Assembly (NCBI RefSeq): GCF_003752025.1
Contig: NZ_RJKR01000005.1
Coordinates: forward strand, 620,001-684,000
DNA from: Curtobacterium sp. PhB115
GTDB taxonomy: Bacteria > Actinomycetota > Actinomycetes > Actinomycetales > Microbacteriaceae
DNA length: 64,000 nt
Direction: 5' to 3'
Shown: piece after piece, positions 42,670 through 51,185 of the stretch
Position numbering within the stretch: the stretch's first letter is position 1
Layout: the number at the start of each line of letters is the position of its first letter
Translations under genes and position numbers: made by a program
The notes under the pieces: model-generated
Told to the model about the DNA's origin: nothing
Seen by the model: only the letters and a program-made list of their open reading frames with translations
Database searches by the model: none

Positions 42670-43521
42670 CTACCGCTGCCGGTCCAGCTCGTCGGCGACG
42701 AAGGCGGCGAGTGCGTCCGCGCCGAAGTGGTCGTCGGCGGTGATCGTCACGACGGTCCCGCCCTCGTCGAAGAGCAGCATCTGGCCGTACGCGCCGTGCA
42801 GTCGCCAGATCCGGCCTGGGCCACCCCACCCGGCCATCGCGTAGCGGTGGTACCCGGGACCGGTGCCCTCGCGCTCGAACCAGTCGGTGTGCATCGCGTC
42901 GCACCACCGGCCGCTGACGATGCGCCGTCCGCCGGACACGCCGCGGTCCTCGATCAACCGGCCGATCCGGGCGAGCTCCTCGGTGCGGAGCGCGATGCCC
43001 TCGCCGGCGGCGACGTACCCGTTCGGACAGCGCTGCCAGTCGACGTCCTCGATGCCGAGCGGGTCGAACAGTCGGCGTGAGACGAACGCGCCGACGTCGC
43101 CGACCCGGGTCTCGAGGACGCGCATCGCCGTGTACGTGCTCGCGTTGGCGTACTGGAAGACGCGGCCGCGCGAGGGGCGGCGGAGGAACTCGGTCGCGAG
43201 GTCCGGCCAGTCCGTCAGCTCCGTCGCCGACCAGGGCATGTCGATGCCGCTGGTCATGGTGAGCAGGTGGCGGAGGGTGACGCCGTCCTCGCGGATCGGC
43301 TCGTCGACGTCGACCAGGCCGTCGTCGGCGGCGATCCCGGTGGCGAGGACGCAGATGCCCTTCGCGGCCGAGTGGACCTCGCGGCGGAGGTCCGGGGTCC
43401 AGTGGTGCTCGGCGACGTCCCTGCCGCTGCTGCCGGTGCTGACGTGCATGCCGTGCGCGGTGAAGCCGGTCTCGTCGATGTGCCGGACGACGGCGTCGAG
43501 GATCGTCTGCGCGGAGCTCAC
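42670..43521 (-). CDS. Beta-lactamase-fold serine hydrolase
   Basis: A 283-residue penicillin-binding-protein/class C beta-lactamase-like hydrolase. The catalytic SxxK is SAAK, the YxN motif is YANAS and a third-motif equivalent may be HGAYGQ. There is no signal peptide, so it is probably cytosolic, like many esterase members. The start is the GTG at 43521 preceded by GGGGGC. The substrate is unknown. Confidence 0.85.
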   Translation of the reverse strand: MSSAQTILDAVVRHIDETGFTAHGMHVSTGSSGRDVAEHHWTPDLRREVHSAAKGICVLATGIAADDGLVDVDEPIREDGVTLRHLLTMTSGIDMPWSATELTDWPDLATEFLRRPSRGRVFQYANASTYTAMRVLETRVGDVGAFVSRRLFDPLGIEDVDWQRCPNGYVAAGEGIALRTEELARIGRLIEDRGVSGGRRIVSGRWCDAMHTDWFEREGTGPGYHRYAMAGWGGPGRIWRLHGAYGQMLLFDEGGTVVTITADDHFGADALAAFVADELDRQR

Positions 43522-43601
43522 GCCCCCATCATCTCGCGGACGGAGCGCTTGCTCGCGGAGGGGGCGCGTGCTCGCGGACGGGGCGCTTGCGGCCCGCGGC
43601 C

Positions 43602-43892
43602 TCACCAGTGCCGGTGGCAGCGGTGCGGGTGCGTGTGCATCACCGACTCGACGACGACGATCGCGTCCTCCGGGTCGCTCCCGCGGAGGGCGTGGGCCAT
43701 CACCCGGAAGCAGACGCCCCAGAACACCGGCCGGAGCGTGCCGTCGTCCTGCCGGTCGATGGTGGCCGCGGCGCGCAGCACCGCGGCGGCATCGCCCGAG
43801 TCGGCAGCGGCGTGGGCCCGCGCGAGCACGTCGCGCTGCAGGGAGGCGAGGGATGCCCTCGTGGTGTGGCGGTCCCGGTCGACGTTCGTCAT
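43602..43892 (-). CDS. Small hypothetical protein
   Basis: A 96-residue helical protein (ATG 43892, MTNVDRDRHTTRASLASLQRDVL; longer starts exist to 43931). It ends in a His-rich tail (HTHPHRCHRHW) that could bind metal. I do not recognise it. It is divergent from the mscS operon. Confidence 0.55.
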   Translation of the reverse strand: MTNVDRDRHTTRASLASLQRDVLARAHAAADSGDAAAVLRAAATIDRQDDGTLRPVFWGVCFRVMAHALRGSDPEDAIVVVESVMHTHPHRCHRHW

Positions 43893-43927
43893 GGGGGTGA
43901 TCTTCGCCGTGTGCACGGTCGCCTTCC

Positions 43928-43944
43928 CCATCCGGATCGGGTGA
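43928..43944. promoter_or_regulatory. Candidate regulon site G upstream of mscS (CCATCC-N5-GGGTGA)
   Basis: A degenerate match to TCACCC-N5-GGGTGA (left arm 4/6, right arm 6/6), ending 90 nt before the MscS start. It is listed because the same motif recurs upstream of other genes of this island. Confidence 0.35.
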
Positions 43945-44033
43945 CCTCGTGGCTGGCCGGATTCTCATCCACCCTGGGCGAGGCGCGGCGGTGGCGCGTC
44001 GGAGAGCATTCGGCGGGACGGGACGGAGGCGCG

Positions 44034-44858
44034 ATGCAGGAGTTCCTGAGCAGCCTGCTGAAGAACTCGTCCTTCGGCGCGTGGGACGTGGTCCTCGCGG
44101 CCGTCGTGCTCGTCTGCGGGTGGGTCGCCTCGGGGTGGGCGCGACGAGGGGTGGTCGCCGCCCTGTCGAAGTGGAGCGGCCTCGGACCGAACGTCACCAA
44201 CACCACTGCGCGCCTCGTGCGGTACGCCGTCCTGCTCCTGACGGTCGGGATCGTGCTCACCGTCCTCGGCGCGCCGCTCCAGCCGGTGCTCGCCGCGGTC
44301 ATCATCGTCGGTGTCGTCGCGTTCCTCGCCCTGCGCGGCATCGCGGCCAACTTCGGCGCAGGGTTCGTGATCCAGGCCCGGCACCCCGTCCGGATCGGCG
44401 ACTCCATCGAGGTCGAGGGCGTCGCGGGACGGATCGTCGAGATGACCGGGCGCTCGGTCCTGCTCAGGACCTCCGAGGGCAAGACGATCCGCATCCCCAA
44501 CACGATGCTGCTGGAGTACCCGCTCTGGAACGTCAGCGAGTCCGGGGCCGTCCGCAGCGAGGTCCGGGCGCGCATCCACGGCGCAGCGGACCTCGACGTC
44601 GTCTGCCCGGCCGTGCTCGACGCCGTGGCCTCGGTCCCCGACCGTGCCGCCACCGACCCCGAGGTCTTCCTGCACACGCTCACCCCGGCGTGGGCGGACG
44701 TCAGCGTCCGGTTCTGGTCGCCCTACGACGACCGCGAGGTGGCGCGGTCCGCCGTCGTCCGGGCCGTGGCCGCGTCGCTCGCCGGAGCCGGCCTGACCTG
44801 CTCCGTGTCCTCGGACGCGCCGCGGTTCCTGACCGCGTTGGTCGATGCGGTCGACTGA
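44034..44858 (+). CDS. MscS-family mechanosensitive channel
   Basis: A 274-residue membrane channel that releases solutes on osmotic downshock. Two or three N-terminal helices lead to the pore-lining helix and the MscS beta-domain core (GFVIQARHPVRIGDSIEVEG, VLLRTSEGKTIRIPNTMLL). The ATG at 44034 has GGAGG upstream. Its end overlaps the next gene by 14 nt, so the two are co-translated. Confidence 0.9.
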   Translation: MQEFLSSLLKNSSFGAWDVVLAAVVLVCGWVASGWARRGVVAALSKWSGLGPNVTNTTARLVRYAVLLLTVGIVLTVLGAPLQPVLAAVIIVGVVAFLALRGIAANFGAGFVIQARHPVRIGDSIEVEGVAGRIVEMTGRSVLLRTSEGKTIRIPNTMLLEYPLWNVSESGAVRSEVRARIHGAADLDVVCPAVLDAVASVPDRAATDPEVFLHTLTPAWADVSVRFWSPYDDREVARSAVVRAVAASLAGAGLTCSVSSDAPRFLTALVDAVD

Positions 44859-45921
44859 GGCGGGCCCGGGACGGGCTGGTCCTGGTCCGGGTCCGGGCCG
44901 GGCGGCCGACGCCTGGCGGCCCGACGTGCTCGGCCGGGACTACGAGGCGCTCACCCTGCCGCTCGGCGAGGACGACGAGGGGCCGGTCGTCGCCACGATG
45001 GTCCGGCGGACCGCCACGCACCGACCCCCGAGGTCGTGGTCGAGCGGCCTCGCGCCACGGACCGACCACCGTCCGCTCGCCGGGTCCGACGTCGTGTACG
45101 TGCACGGCTGGTCGGACTACTTCTTCCAACGGGAGTTCGCCGAACACGTCGAGCGGCTCGGCGCGCGGTTCTTCGCCGTGGACCTCCGCAAGTACGGCCG
45201 GAGCCTGCTGCCCGGTCAGACGCCCGGGTACGTGGACGACCTCACCGCGTACGACGCCGACCTCGAAGCCGCGCTCGTCGCGATCCGGCAGGGCGACGGC
45301 GGGCACGCTCGTCGTCGGCTGTTCCTCCTCGGCCACTCGACCGGCGGCCTGACCCTCGCGCTCTGGGCGGCTCGCCACCCGGACCGGGTCGACGGGCTGA
45401 TCCTGAACAGCCCGTGGCTCGAGTTCCAGGCAACGAAGTTCGGTCGCGAGGTGCTCGCGCCCCTCATCCGGCTCGGCGCGAAGCACAACCCGCTCGCGCC
45501 GATGCCGGTCGTGGACCCGGGCTTCTACACGCGGACCGTGTCGAGTGATGCCGAGGGGTCGTGGACGTACGACCAGCACTGGCGACCCGTCCGCGGGTTC
45601 CCCGTCCACCCCGGCTGGCTCGCCGCCGTGTTCGCCGGGCAGGACACCGTCGCGCAGGGACTCCACCTGCGCATCCCCGTCCTGGTGCTGCTCAGCACCC
45701 ACAGTGCCCTCGGTCCCCGTTGGACCGAGGCGATGGCCCACGCCGACGTGGCGCTGAACGTCGACGCCGTGGCCCACCGCTCGCTCTCGCTGGGGAACGA
45801 CGTGACCGTCGTCCGCATCGCCGGAGCGCTGCACGACGTGATGCTCTCCGAGCCCGCGGTCCGTGAGCACGCCTACGTGGCGATCCGGCGGTGGGCCCGA
45901 GCCGTGCCGCTCGCGCACTGA
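44845..45921 (+). CDS. Alpha/beta hydrolase (serine aminopeptidase S33-like)
   Basis: A 358-residue hydrolase of the lysophospholipase/S33 type. The nucleophile elbow is GHSTGG and the catalytic His is in GALHDVMLS. The N-terminal Gly/Pro-rich stretch (about residues 6-20) is low complexity. It overlaps mscS by 14 nt, which supports the ATG at 44845. It might act on lipids or esters; the substrate is unknown. Confidence 0.9.
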   Translation: MRSTEAGPGRAGPGPGPGRAADAWRPDVLGRDYEALTLPLGEDDEGPVVATMVRRTATHRPPRSWSSGLAPRTDHRPLAGSDVVYVHGWSDYFFQREFAEHVERLGARFFAVDLRKYGRSLLPGQTPGYVDDLTAYDADLEAALVAIRQGDGGHARRRLFLLGHSTGGLTLALWAARHPDRVDGLILNSPWLEFQATKFGREVLAPLIRLGAKHNPLAPMPVVDPGFYTRTVSSDAEGSWTYDQHWRPVRGFPVHPGWLAAVFAGQDTVAQGLHLRIPVLVLLSTHSALGPRWTEAMAHADVALNVDAVAHRSLSLGNDVTVVRIAGALHDVMLSEPAVREHAYVAIRRWARAVPLAH

Positions 45922-45982
45922 GGTCGGTCGTCGGTCGGTCGGTCGGTCGGTCGGTGGGTCGGTGGGTCGGTGGGTCGGTCGA
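45922..45982. repeat. GGTC/GGTG 4-bp tandem repeat
   Basis: About 60 nt of GGTC units changing to GGTG-GGTC units right after the hydrolase stop and before site F. Such a simple repeat can slip, which would alter the distance between the upstream DNA and the sulfatase promoter. Confidence 0.85.
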
Positions 45983-45984
45983 TC

Positions 45985-46001
45985 TCACCCGTTTCGGGCG
46001 T
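45985..46001. promoter_or_regulatory. Candidate regulon site F upstream of the arylsulfatase (TCACCC-N5-GGGCGT)
   Basis: The left arm is a full match and the right arm 4/6 to TCACCC-N5-GGGTGA. The site ends 60 nt before the ATG of the sulfatase. Confidence 0.5.
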
Positions 46002-46060
46002 ACTCGCCGCGCGTGCGCGTGGCGATGCTCGTCGCGCAGACCAACGAACGGGAGCAGACC

Positions 46061-48403
46061 ATGGCCAAGCAGTTCTCCGGGAAGATCGAGCTCGACGTCC
46101 GTGACTCCGTCGCCGACTGGGACGCGTTCATCCCGTCGAAGGCACCCCAGGGGTCACCGAACGTCCTCGTCGTGCTCTACGACGACACCGGCCAGGCCGC
46201 GTGGTCCCCGTACGGCGGCCGGATCCAGATGCCGACGATGGAGCGACTCGCCGCGAACGGCCTCACCTACTCGCAGTGGCACACGACCGCGCTCTGCTCC
46301 CCGACCCGCTCGACGTTCCTGACCGGGCGGAACCACCACGCCAACGGGTTCGCGACGATCTCGGAGTCGTCGACCGGGTTCCCCGGCTACAACTCCCACC
46401 TGCCCCCGGAGAACGCGACGATGGCGAACGTCCTGCGCGACGCTGGCTGGTCGACGTTCTGGGTCGGCAAGAACCACAACGTCCCGATCGACGAGTGGAC
46501 GGCCGGGTCGTCGAGGAAGAACTGGCCGCTCGCGCAGGGCTACGACCGGTTCTACGGCTTCATCGGCGGCGAGACCAACAACTGGTACCCGTCGCTCGCG
46601 GAGGACAACCACTACATCGACCAGCCGTCCCTGCCGGAGGACGGCTACCACCTGTCGAAGGACCTCGCCGACCAGGCGCTGAAGATGATCCGCGACACGA
46701 AGCAGACCGAGCCGGACAAGCCCTGGTACATGTGGTTCTGCCCCGGTGCGAACCACGCGCCGCACCACGCCCCGCAGGAGTACATCGACAAGTACAAGGG
46801 ACAGTTCGACGACGGGTACGAGGCGTACCGCGAGTGGGTGCTCCCCCGGATGATCGAGCGCGGTGTCCTGCCCGAGGGCACCGAACTGACCGACGTGAAC
46901 CCGATGACCCCCGGCACGTTCAACCCCACCGACGAAGTCCGGCCGTGGGCCGAGCTGGACGCCGAAGAACGGGCGATGTTCAGCCGGATGGCCGAGGTCT
47001 ACGCCGGATTCTCCGAGTACACCGACGCCCAGATCGGCCGCATCGTCGACTACCTCGAGGAGTCAGGCCAGCTCGACAACACGATCATCATGTACTGCGC
47101 CGACAACGGGGCATCCGGCGAGGGCAGCCCGAACGGCTCCGTGAACGAGGGCAAGATCTTCGGCGGCTACCCGGACGACCTGGCCGAGAACCTGACGAAG
47201 GTCGACCAGCTCGGCAGCCCCGACACGTACAACCACTACCCGACCGGGTGGGCCATGGCGTTCTCCACGCCCTACCGGATGTTCAAGCGGTACACCTACC
47301 AGGGCGGCGTCTGTGACCCGTTGGTCATCTCGTGGCCGGCCGGCATCGCCTCCCGCGGCGAGGTGCGCAACCAGTACCACCACTCGACGGACATCGTGCC
47401 GACGATCCTCGACGCGTGCGGGGTGACGTTCCCGGAGACGTACGACGGTGTCGAGCAGGCACCCCTCGCCGGGGTGTCGATGCGGTACAGCTTCGACTCG
47501 GCATCGGTGCCGACCGAGAAGCACACGCAGTACTACGAGATGCTCGGCAACCGCGGCATCTGGCACGAGGGCTGGAAGGCCGTGGCCGAACACGGGCCGA
47601 TGGCCGGCACGAGCGGCTTCGACGGCGACCGGTGGCAGCTCTTCCACACCGACGTCGACCGCTCCGAAGCCCGCGACCTCGCGGACGAGCACCCGGACAA
47701 GGTCGAGGAGCTCGTGGCGCTCTGGTTCGAGGAGGCGAAGGCGAACAAGGTCCTGCCCCTCAACGACCTGCAGATCATCGGCAACCCGAAGGACTTCGAG
47801 ACCTTCATCAAGATGGAGTTCAACGTCCCGGTCCCGCCGAGCGGTCAGTACACGTACTACCCCGACACCACCGAGGTCCCGGAGCGCTCCGCTGCCAACG
47901 TGCACGGCGTCTCCTACAAGGTGATCGCCGACATCGACTTCACCCCGGACACCGAGGGGGTGGTGTTCGCGCACGGTTCGCGCTTCGGTGGGCATGCCCT
48001 CTACGTCAAGGACGGGCAGCTGACCTACGTCTACAACTTCCTCGGCATCCCGCCCGAGAACGTCGTGTCCGCGCCGGCTCCGACGTCGGGCCGACACCTC
48101 GTCGGCGTCTCCTTCACCAAGGAGGGCACTGGCGAACACCGGGAGGCGACGGGACCACTCGCGCTGTTCATCGACGACGAGCAGGTCGCCGACATGCAGA
48201 TCCGCACGGTCCTCGGCCACTTCTCGCTCTGCGGTGAGGGCCTCTGCATCGGCTACGACAGCGGTGACGCCGTCACCGAGGCGTACGCCGGCAAGCGGTT
48301 CGCATTCCACGACGGCACGATCCACAAGGTCGTGTTCGACATCGCCGACGACGCCTACGTGGACCTCGAAGCGCACCTCGCGGCCGCGCTCTCGCGGGAC
48401 TGA
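46061..48403 (+). CDS. Arylsulfatase (type I, formylglycine-dependent)
   Basis: A 780-residue sulfatase hydrolysing sulfate esters. The signature C-x-P-x-R occurs as CSPTRS with Cys79, which must be converted to formylglycine. Metal ligands are in VVLYDDTG and MYCADNGASGEGSPNG, and the second signature region follows at TGRNHHANGF. A C-terminal part of about 200 residues (IDFTPDTEGVVFAHGSRFGG) looks like a jelly-roll domain. No signal peptide is present, so it is probably cytosolic. ATG 46061 has GGAGCA upstream; in-frame upstream starts seem less likely. It forms an operon with a SulP transporter, and the activating enzyme is encoded just beyond. Confidence 0.93.
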   Translation: MAKQFSGKIELDVRDSVADWDAFIPSKAPQGSPNVLVVLYDDTGQAAWSPYGGRIQMPTMERLAANGLTYSQWHTTALCSPTRSTFLTGRNHHANGFATISESSTGFPGYNSHLPPENATMANVLRDAGWSTFWVGKNHNVPIDEWTAGSSRKNWPLAQGYDRFYGFIGGETNNWYPSLAEDNHYIDQPSLPEDGYHLSKDLADQALKMIRDTKQTEPDKPWYMWFCPGANHAPHHAPQEYIDKYKGQFDDGYEAYREWVLPRMIERGVLPEGTELTDVNPMTPGTFNPTDEVRPWAELDAEERAMFSRMAEVYAGFSEYTDAQIGRIVDYLEESGQLDNTIIMYCADNGASGEGSPNGSVNEGKIFGGYPDDLAENLTKVDQLGSPDTYNHYPTGWAMAFSTPYRMFKRYTYQGGVCDPLVISWPAGIASRGEVRNQYHHSTDIVPTILDACGVTFPETYDGVEQAPLAGVSMRYSFDSASVPTEKHTQYYEMLGNRGIWHEGWKAVAEHGPMAGTSGFDGDRWQLFHTDVDRSEARDLADEHPDKVEELVALWFEEAKANKVLPLNDLQIIGNPKDFETFIKMEFNVPVPPSGQYTYYPDTTEVPERSAANVHGVSYKVIADIDFTPDTEGVVFAHGSRFGGHALYVKDGQLTYVYNFLGIPPENVVSAPAPTSGRHLVGVSFTKEGTGEHREATGPLALFIDDEQVADMQIRTVLGHFSLCGEGLCIGYDSGDAVTEAYAGKRFAFHDGTIHKVVFDIADDAYVDLEAHLAAALSRD

Positions 48404-48404
48404 C

Positions 48405-50027
48405 ATGACCGACGCGAAGGTGGGGGCGAACCGGCCGTGGTTCGCCCCCACGCTCCGCGGCTACGACCGACGGTGGCTCAGCCGCGACGTGATCGCCGGG
48501 CTCAGCGCAGGCGCCGTCGTGGTCCCGCAGGCGATGGCGTACGCCACGATCGCGAACCTGCCCGTGCAGGTGGGGCTCTACACGTGCATGGCCCCGATGG
48601 TCGTGTACGCGCTGCTCGGCGGCTCGCGGGCGATGAGCGTCTCGACGACCTCCACCATCGCCACGCTGACGGCGACGACACTCGCGTCGGCCGGCGTCGC
48701 CGCGACCGCGGACGACGCTCCCCACGCCCTGTCGACGCTGACACTCCTGGTCGGTCTCATCCTCGTCGTCGCGCGGCTGCTGTCGCTCGGCTCGCTCGTC
48801 GAGAACATCAACAAGGCGACCCTCGTCGGCGTGCAGATCGGCGTCGGCGCCACGGTCGCCGTCGGGCAGCTCCCGAAGCTCCTCGGGCTCACGGACGACC
48901 CCACCGGGAAGGGGTTCATCCGATCCGTGCTCGCCGTCGTCGAAGCGATCCCGCACGCGCACGCCGCGACCGTGCTGCTGTCCGTCGTCTCGGTGGCCGT
49001 CCTGTTCGGTCTCCGGCGCTGGCTGCCGCAGGTCCCGGCACCGCTGATCGTCGTCGCAGGCGGGATCATCGCGTCCGCCGTGCTCGGCTTGCCCGACCGG
49101 GGCGTCGAGGTCATCCCCCCGGTCCCGAGTGGGCTGCCGATCCCGGTCCTGCCCGACCTCGCACTCGTCCCGGCGCTCCTGCCGGGTGCCTTCGGCATCG
49201 CGATGATGGCGTTCCTCGAGTCCGCGGCGGTGGCACGGGGCATCCGACAGCAGGGCGACGCGCAGATCGACAGCGACCGAGAGCTCTTCGCGACGGCCGT
49301 GGCGAACCTCGCCGGCGCCGTCACCCGGACCCTCCCGGCAGCCGGCGGCTTCTCGCAGAGCGCCGTCAACCAGCGCGCCGGCGCCCGGTCGCAGGTCTCC
49401 ACGCTCGTCACGGCGGCCCTGGCGGTCCTCGTCGCACTCGTGCTCGGTCCGGTCCTGGCGCTCATGCCGACCGCCACGCTCGCAGCGCTCGTCCTGACCG
49501 CGGTCATCGGCCTGATCGACATCGGCGAACTCCGCCGGATGGCCAGGGTCAGTCGCCGGGACTTCTGGCTGGCGACGGTGACGGCGGCCGTGGGCCTGAC
49601 CGCCGGGCTCCTCGCAGCGGTGCTCGTCGGCGTACTCGGCACGTTCTTCCTGATCCTCCGCGAGCTCCAACGCGTGCGGCTCACCACGGGTCCGTCCCGC
49701 GGACAGACCGTCAGCGCACGCGTCGAGGGAGCCGTCTACACGGCGAACATCCTCGGGTACGAACGAGCGGTCATCGCCGTGGCCGAGGGTTCCCCGGACG
49801 CGACGGTGCTGGTGCTCGACCTCACGCAGATGCGCGAGACCTCCGTGACGGTGCTCGACGGACTCGCGGACCTCGACCGGGAGCTCCAGCAGCGCGGCGT
49901 GGTGTTGCGGCTGTCCGGGCTGCCCCCACGGGCGACGGCGACCGCTGCCCGGACGGAGTGGTTCCAGGGACTCGTCGAGCAGGGACGGGTGTCGTCGACG
50001 CTCGACGAGGGGCTGCGGACGCCCTGA
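48405..50027 (+). CDS. SulP-family anion transporter with STAS domain
   Basis: A 540-residue sulfate/bicarbonate-type transporter (SLC26/SulP). The membrane part begins with RDVIAGLSAGAVVVPQAMAYATIANLP, the family signature, and ends near residue 430. A C-terminal STAS domain (about 440-535: GAVYTANILGYERAVIA, TVLVLDLTQMRETSVTVLDGL) follows. The ATG starts 1 nt after the sulfatase stop, so the two are coupled. This suggests handling of sulfate, either uptake or release of the sulfatase product. Confidence 0.92.
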   Translation: MTDAKVGANRPWFAPTLRGYDRRWLSRDVIAGLSAGAVVVPQAMAYATIANLPVQVGLYTCMAPMVVYALLGGSRAMSVSTTSTIATLTATTLASAGVAATADDAPHALSTLTLLVGLILVVARLLSLGSLVENINKATLVGVQIGVGATVAVGQLPKLLGLTDDPTGKGFIRSVLAVVEAIPHAHAATVLLSVVSVAVLFGLRRWLPQVPAPLIVVAGGIIASAVLGLPDRGVEVIPPVPSGLPIPVLPDLALVPALLPGAFGIAMMAFLESAAVARGIRQQGDAQIDSDRELFATAVANLAGAVTRTLPAAGGFSQSAVNQRAGARSQVSTLVTAALAVLVALVLGPVLALMPTATLAALVLTAVIGLIDIGELRRMARVSRRDFWLATVTAAVGLTAGLLAAVLVGVLGTFFLILRELQRVRLTTGPSRGQTVSARVEGAVYTANILGYERAVIAVAEGSPDATVLVLDLTQMRETSVTVLDGLADLDRELQQRGVVLRLSGLPPRATATAARTEWFQGLVEQGRVSSTLDEGLRTP

Positions 50028-50066
50028 CGGAGCGCGGGTCCGACGGGGCGGGTCCCTCGGCTCGGG

Positions 50067-50990
50067 TCAGACGTCCCAGGCGACGCGGAAGCCGATGTGG
50101 GTGGCGGCCGAGTCGTCCGTCTGCGGTGATCGGGCCGCCGGCCGGTAGCGCAGGCAGTACTCGGGCGCGCAGAGGTGGGAGCCACCCTTCAGCACACGCA
50201 TCGGAGCCGTGCCGTGCTGGGCCGACTGTCCGTGCTCGTTCGACGACGGGCCGCAGCCGCAGTGGTCCGCAGGGCCGTCAGCGCTCGGGTCGTGCCGCGG
50301 GTCGTAGGCACTGTCCGTCCACTCCCACACGTTCCCGATCAGGTCGACCAGGCCTGCCGGGTTCGCCGGGAACGACCCGACGGGCGAGGTCCCCACCCAC
50401 CCCTCGGCGCCGACGTTCCGGTACGGAAACGCCCCCTGCCAGGTGTTCGCCATCAGTCGACCGTCCGGTCGCGCCTCGGCCCCCCACGCGAACGCCCAGG
50501 TCGGGTCCGCGCCGAGTCGAGCGGCGTACTCCCACTCCGCCTCGCTCGGCAGCCGGCCCCCGGCCCACCGGGCGTACGCGGCGGCGTCCTCGTGCGAGAC
50601 CTGCACCACGGGGTGGTCCCCGAGATCGTCGACCGAGGACCCGGGGCCGCGCGGGTGCCGCCAGTCCGCGCCGGGAGTCCACTCCCACCACGCACGCCAG
50701 TCGGACAGGTCGACGGGGCCGTCGGTGGGGCGGAACACCAGCGACCCGGCGGCACGCTCGTCGTCGGTCAGGGCTGGGTACTCGTCGGCCGGCAGCGGCC
50801 GCTCCGCCACCGTCACCCAGTCGGTCTCGTCGACGAACTCGGCGAACTCGGTGTTCGTCACCGGGTGCGTGCCGAGCCGCAGCGGTCCGACCGTCCGCTC
50901 GTGCACCGGTCCCTCGTCGGCGTAGTACCGCTCCGACCCCATCAGGAACGTGCCGCCGGAGAGCTCCACTGCCGAGGTGCGTGTGCGCAT
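50067..50990 (-). CDS. Formylglycine-generating enzyme (sulfatase-modifying factor)
   Basis: A 307-residue SUMF1-type enzyme that oxidises the sulfatase active-site Cys to formylglycine. It has the C-type-lectin-like FGE fold with GGTFLMGSERYYADEGPVH at the start, RLPSEAEWEYAAR, GLVDLIGNVWEWT and GGSHLCAPEYCLRYRPAARS. The two Cys of Cx4C match the copper/catalytic pair of aerobic FGEs. ATG 50990 is preferred because a GTG at 51035 lies inside palindrome A. It converges on the sulfatase-SulP operon, whose Cys79 is the obvious substrate. Confidence 0.92.
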   Translation of the reverse strand: MRTRTSAVELSGGTFLMGSERYYADEGPVHERTVGPLRLGTHPVTNTEFAEFVDETDWVTVAERPLPADEYPALTDDERAAGSLVFRPTDGPVDLSDWRAWWEWTPGADWRHPRGPGSSVDDLGDHPVVQVSHEDAAAYARWAGGRLPSEAEWEYAARLGADPTWAFAWGAEARPDGRLMANTWQGAFPYRNVGAEGWVGTSPVGSFPANPAGLVDLIGNVWEWTDSAYDPRHDPSADGPADHCGCGPSSNEHGQSAQHGTAPMRVLKGGSHLCAPEYCLRYRPAARSPQTDDSAATHIGFRVAWDV

Positions 50991-51024
50991 GGAGGCAGGG
51001 TGCGGCAGGCCCGTCGCCGTGGGA

Positions 51025-51041
51025 TCACCCGACACGGGTGA
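51025..51041. promoter_or_regulatory. Regulon site A (TCACCC-GACAC-GGGTGA)
   Basis: Perfect 6-nt inverted arms with a 5-nt spacer, 35 nt before the FGE start on the minus strand. It shares the exact arms with sites B and E. Confidence 0.65.
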
Positions 51042-51077
51042 GGTGCCCCGCGGTGACCGGTCGCCCCGGTCGGCCCC

Positions 51078-51094
51078 TCACCCACTCCGGGTGA
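51078..51094. promoter_or_regulatory. Regulon site B (TCACCC-ACTCC-GGGTGA)
   Basis: Perfect arms and a 5-nt spacer, 92 nt before the LuxR-family ATG and about 50 nt before a TATCGT -10-like box (51144-51149). Sites A and B together suggest that FGE and the regulator are controlled as a divergent pair. Confidence 0.65.
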
Positions 51095-51185
51095 CGTCGC
51101 CCGTGCGCGCCGAGAAACCCTCGCAGAACGCCCCTTCTGCCCCTATCGTGTGCAGGGTTCGGCCTTTTCAGGGAAAGGCAAGACC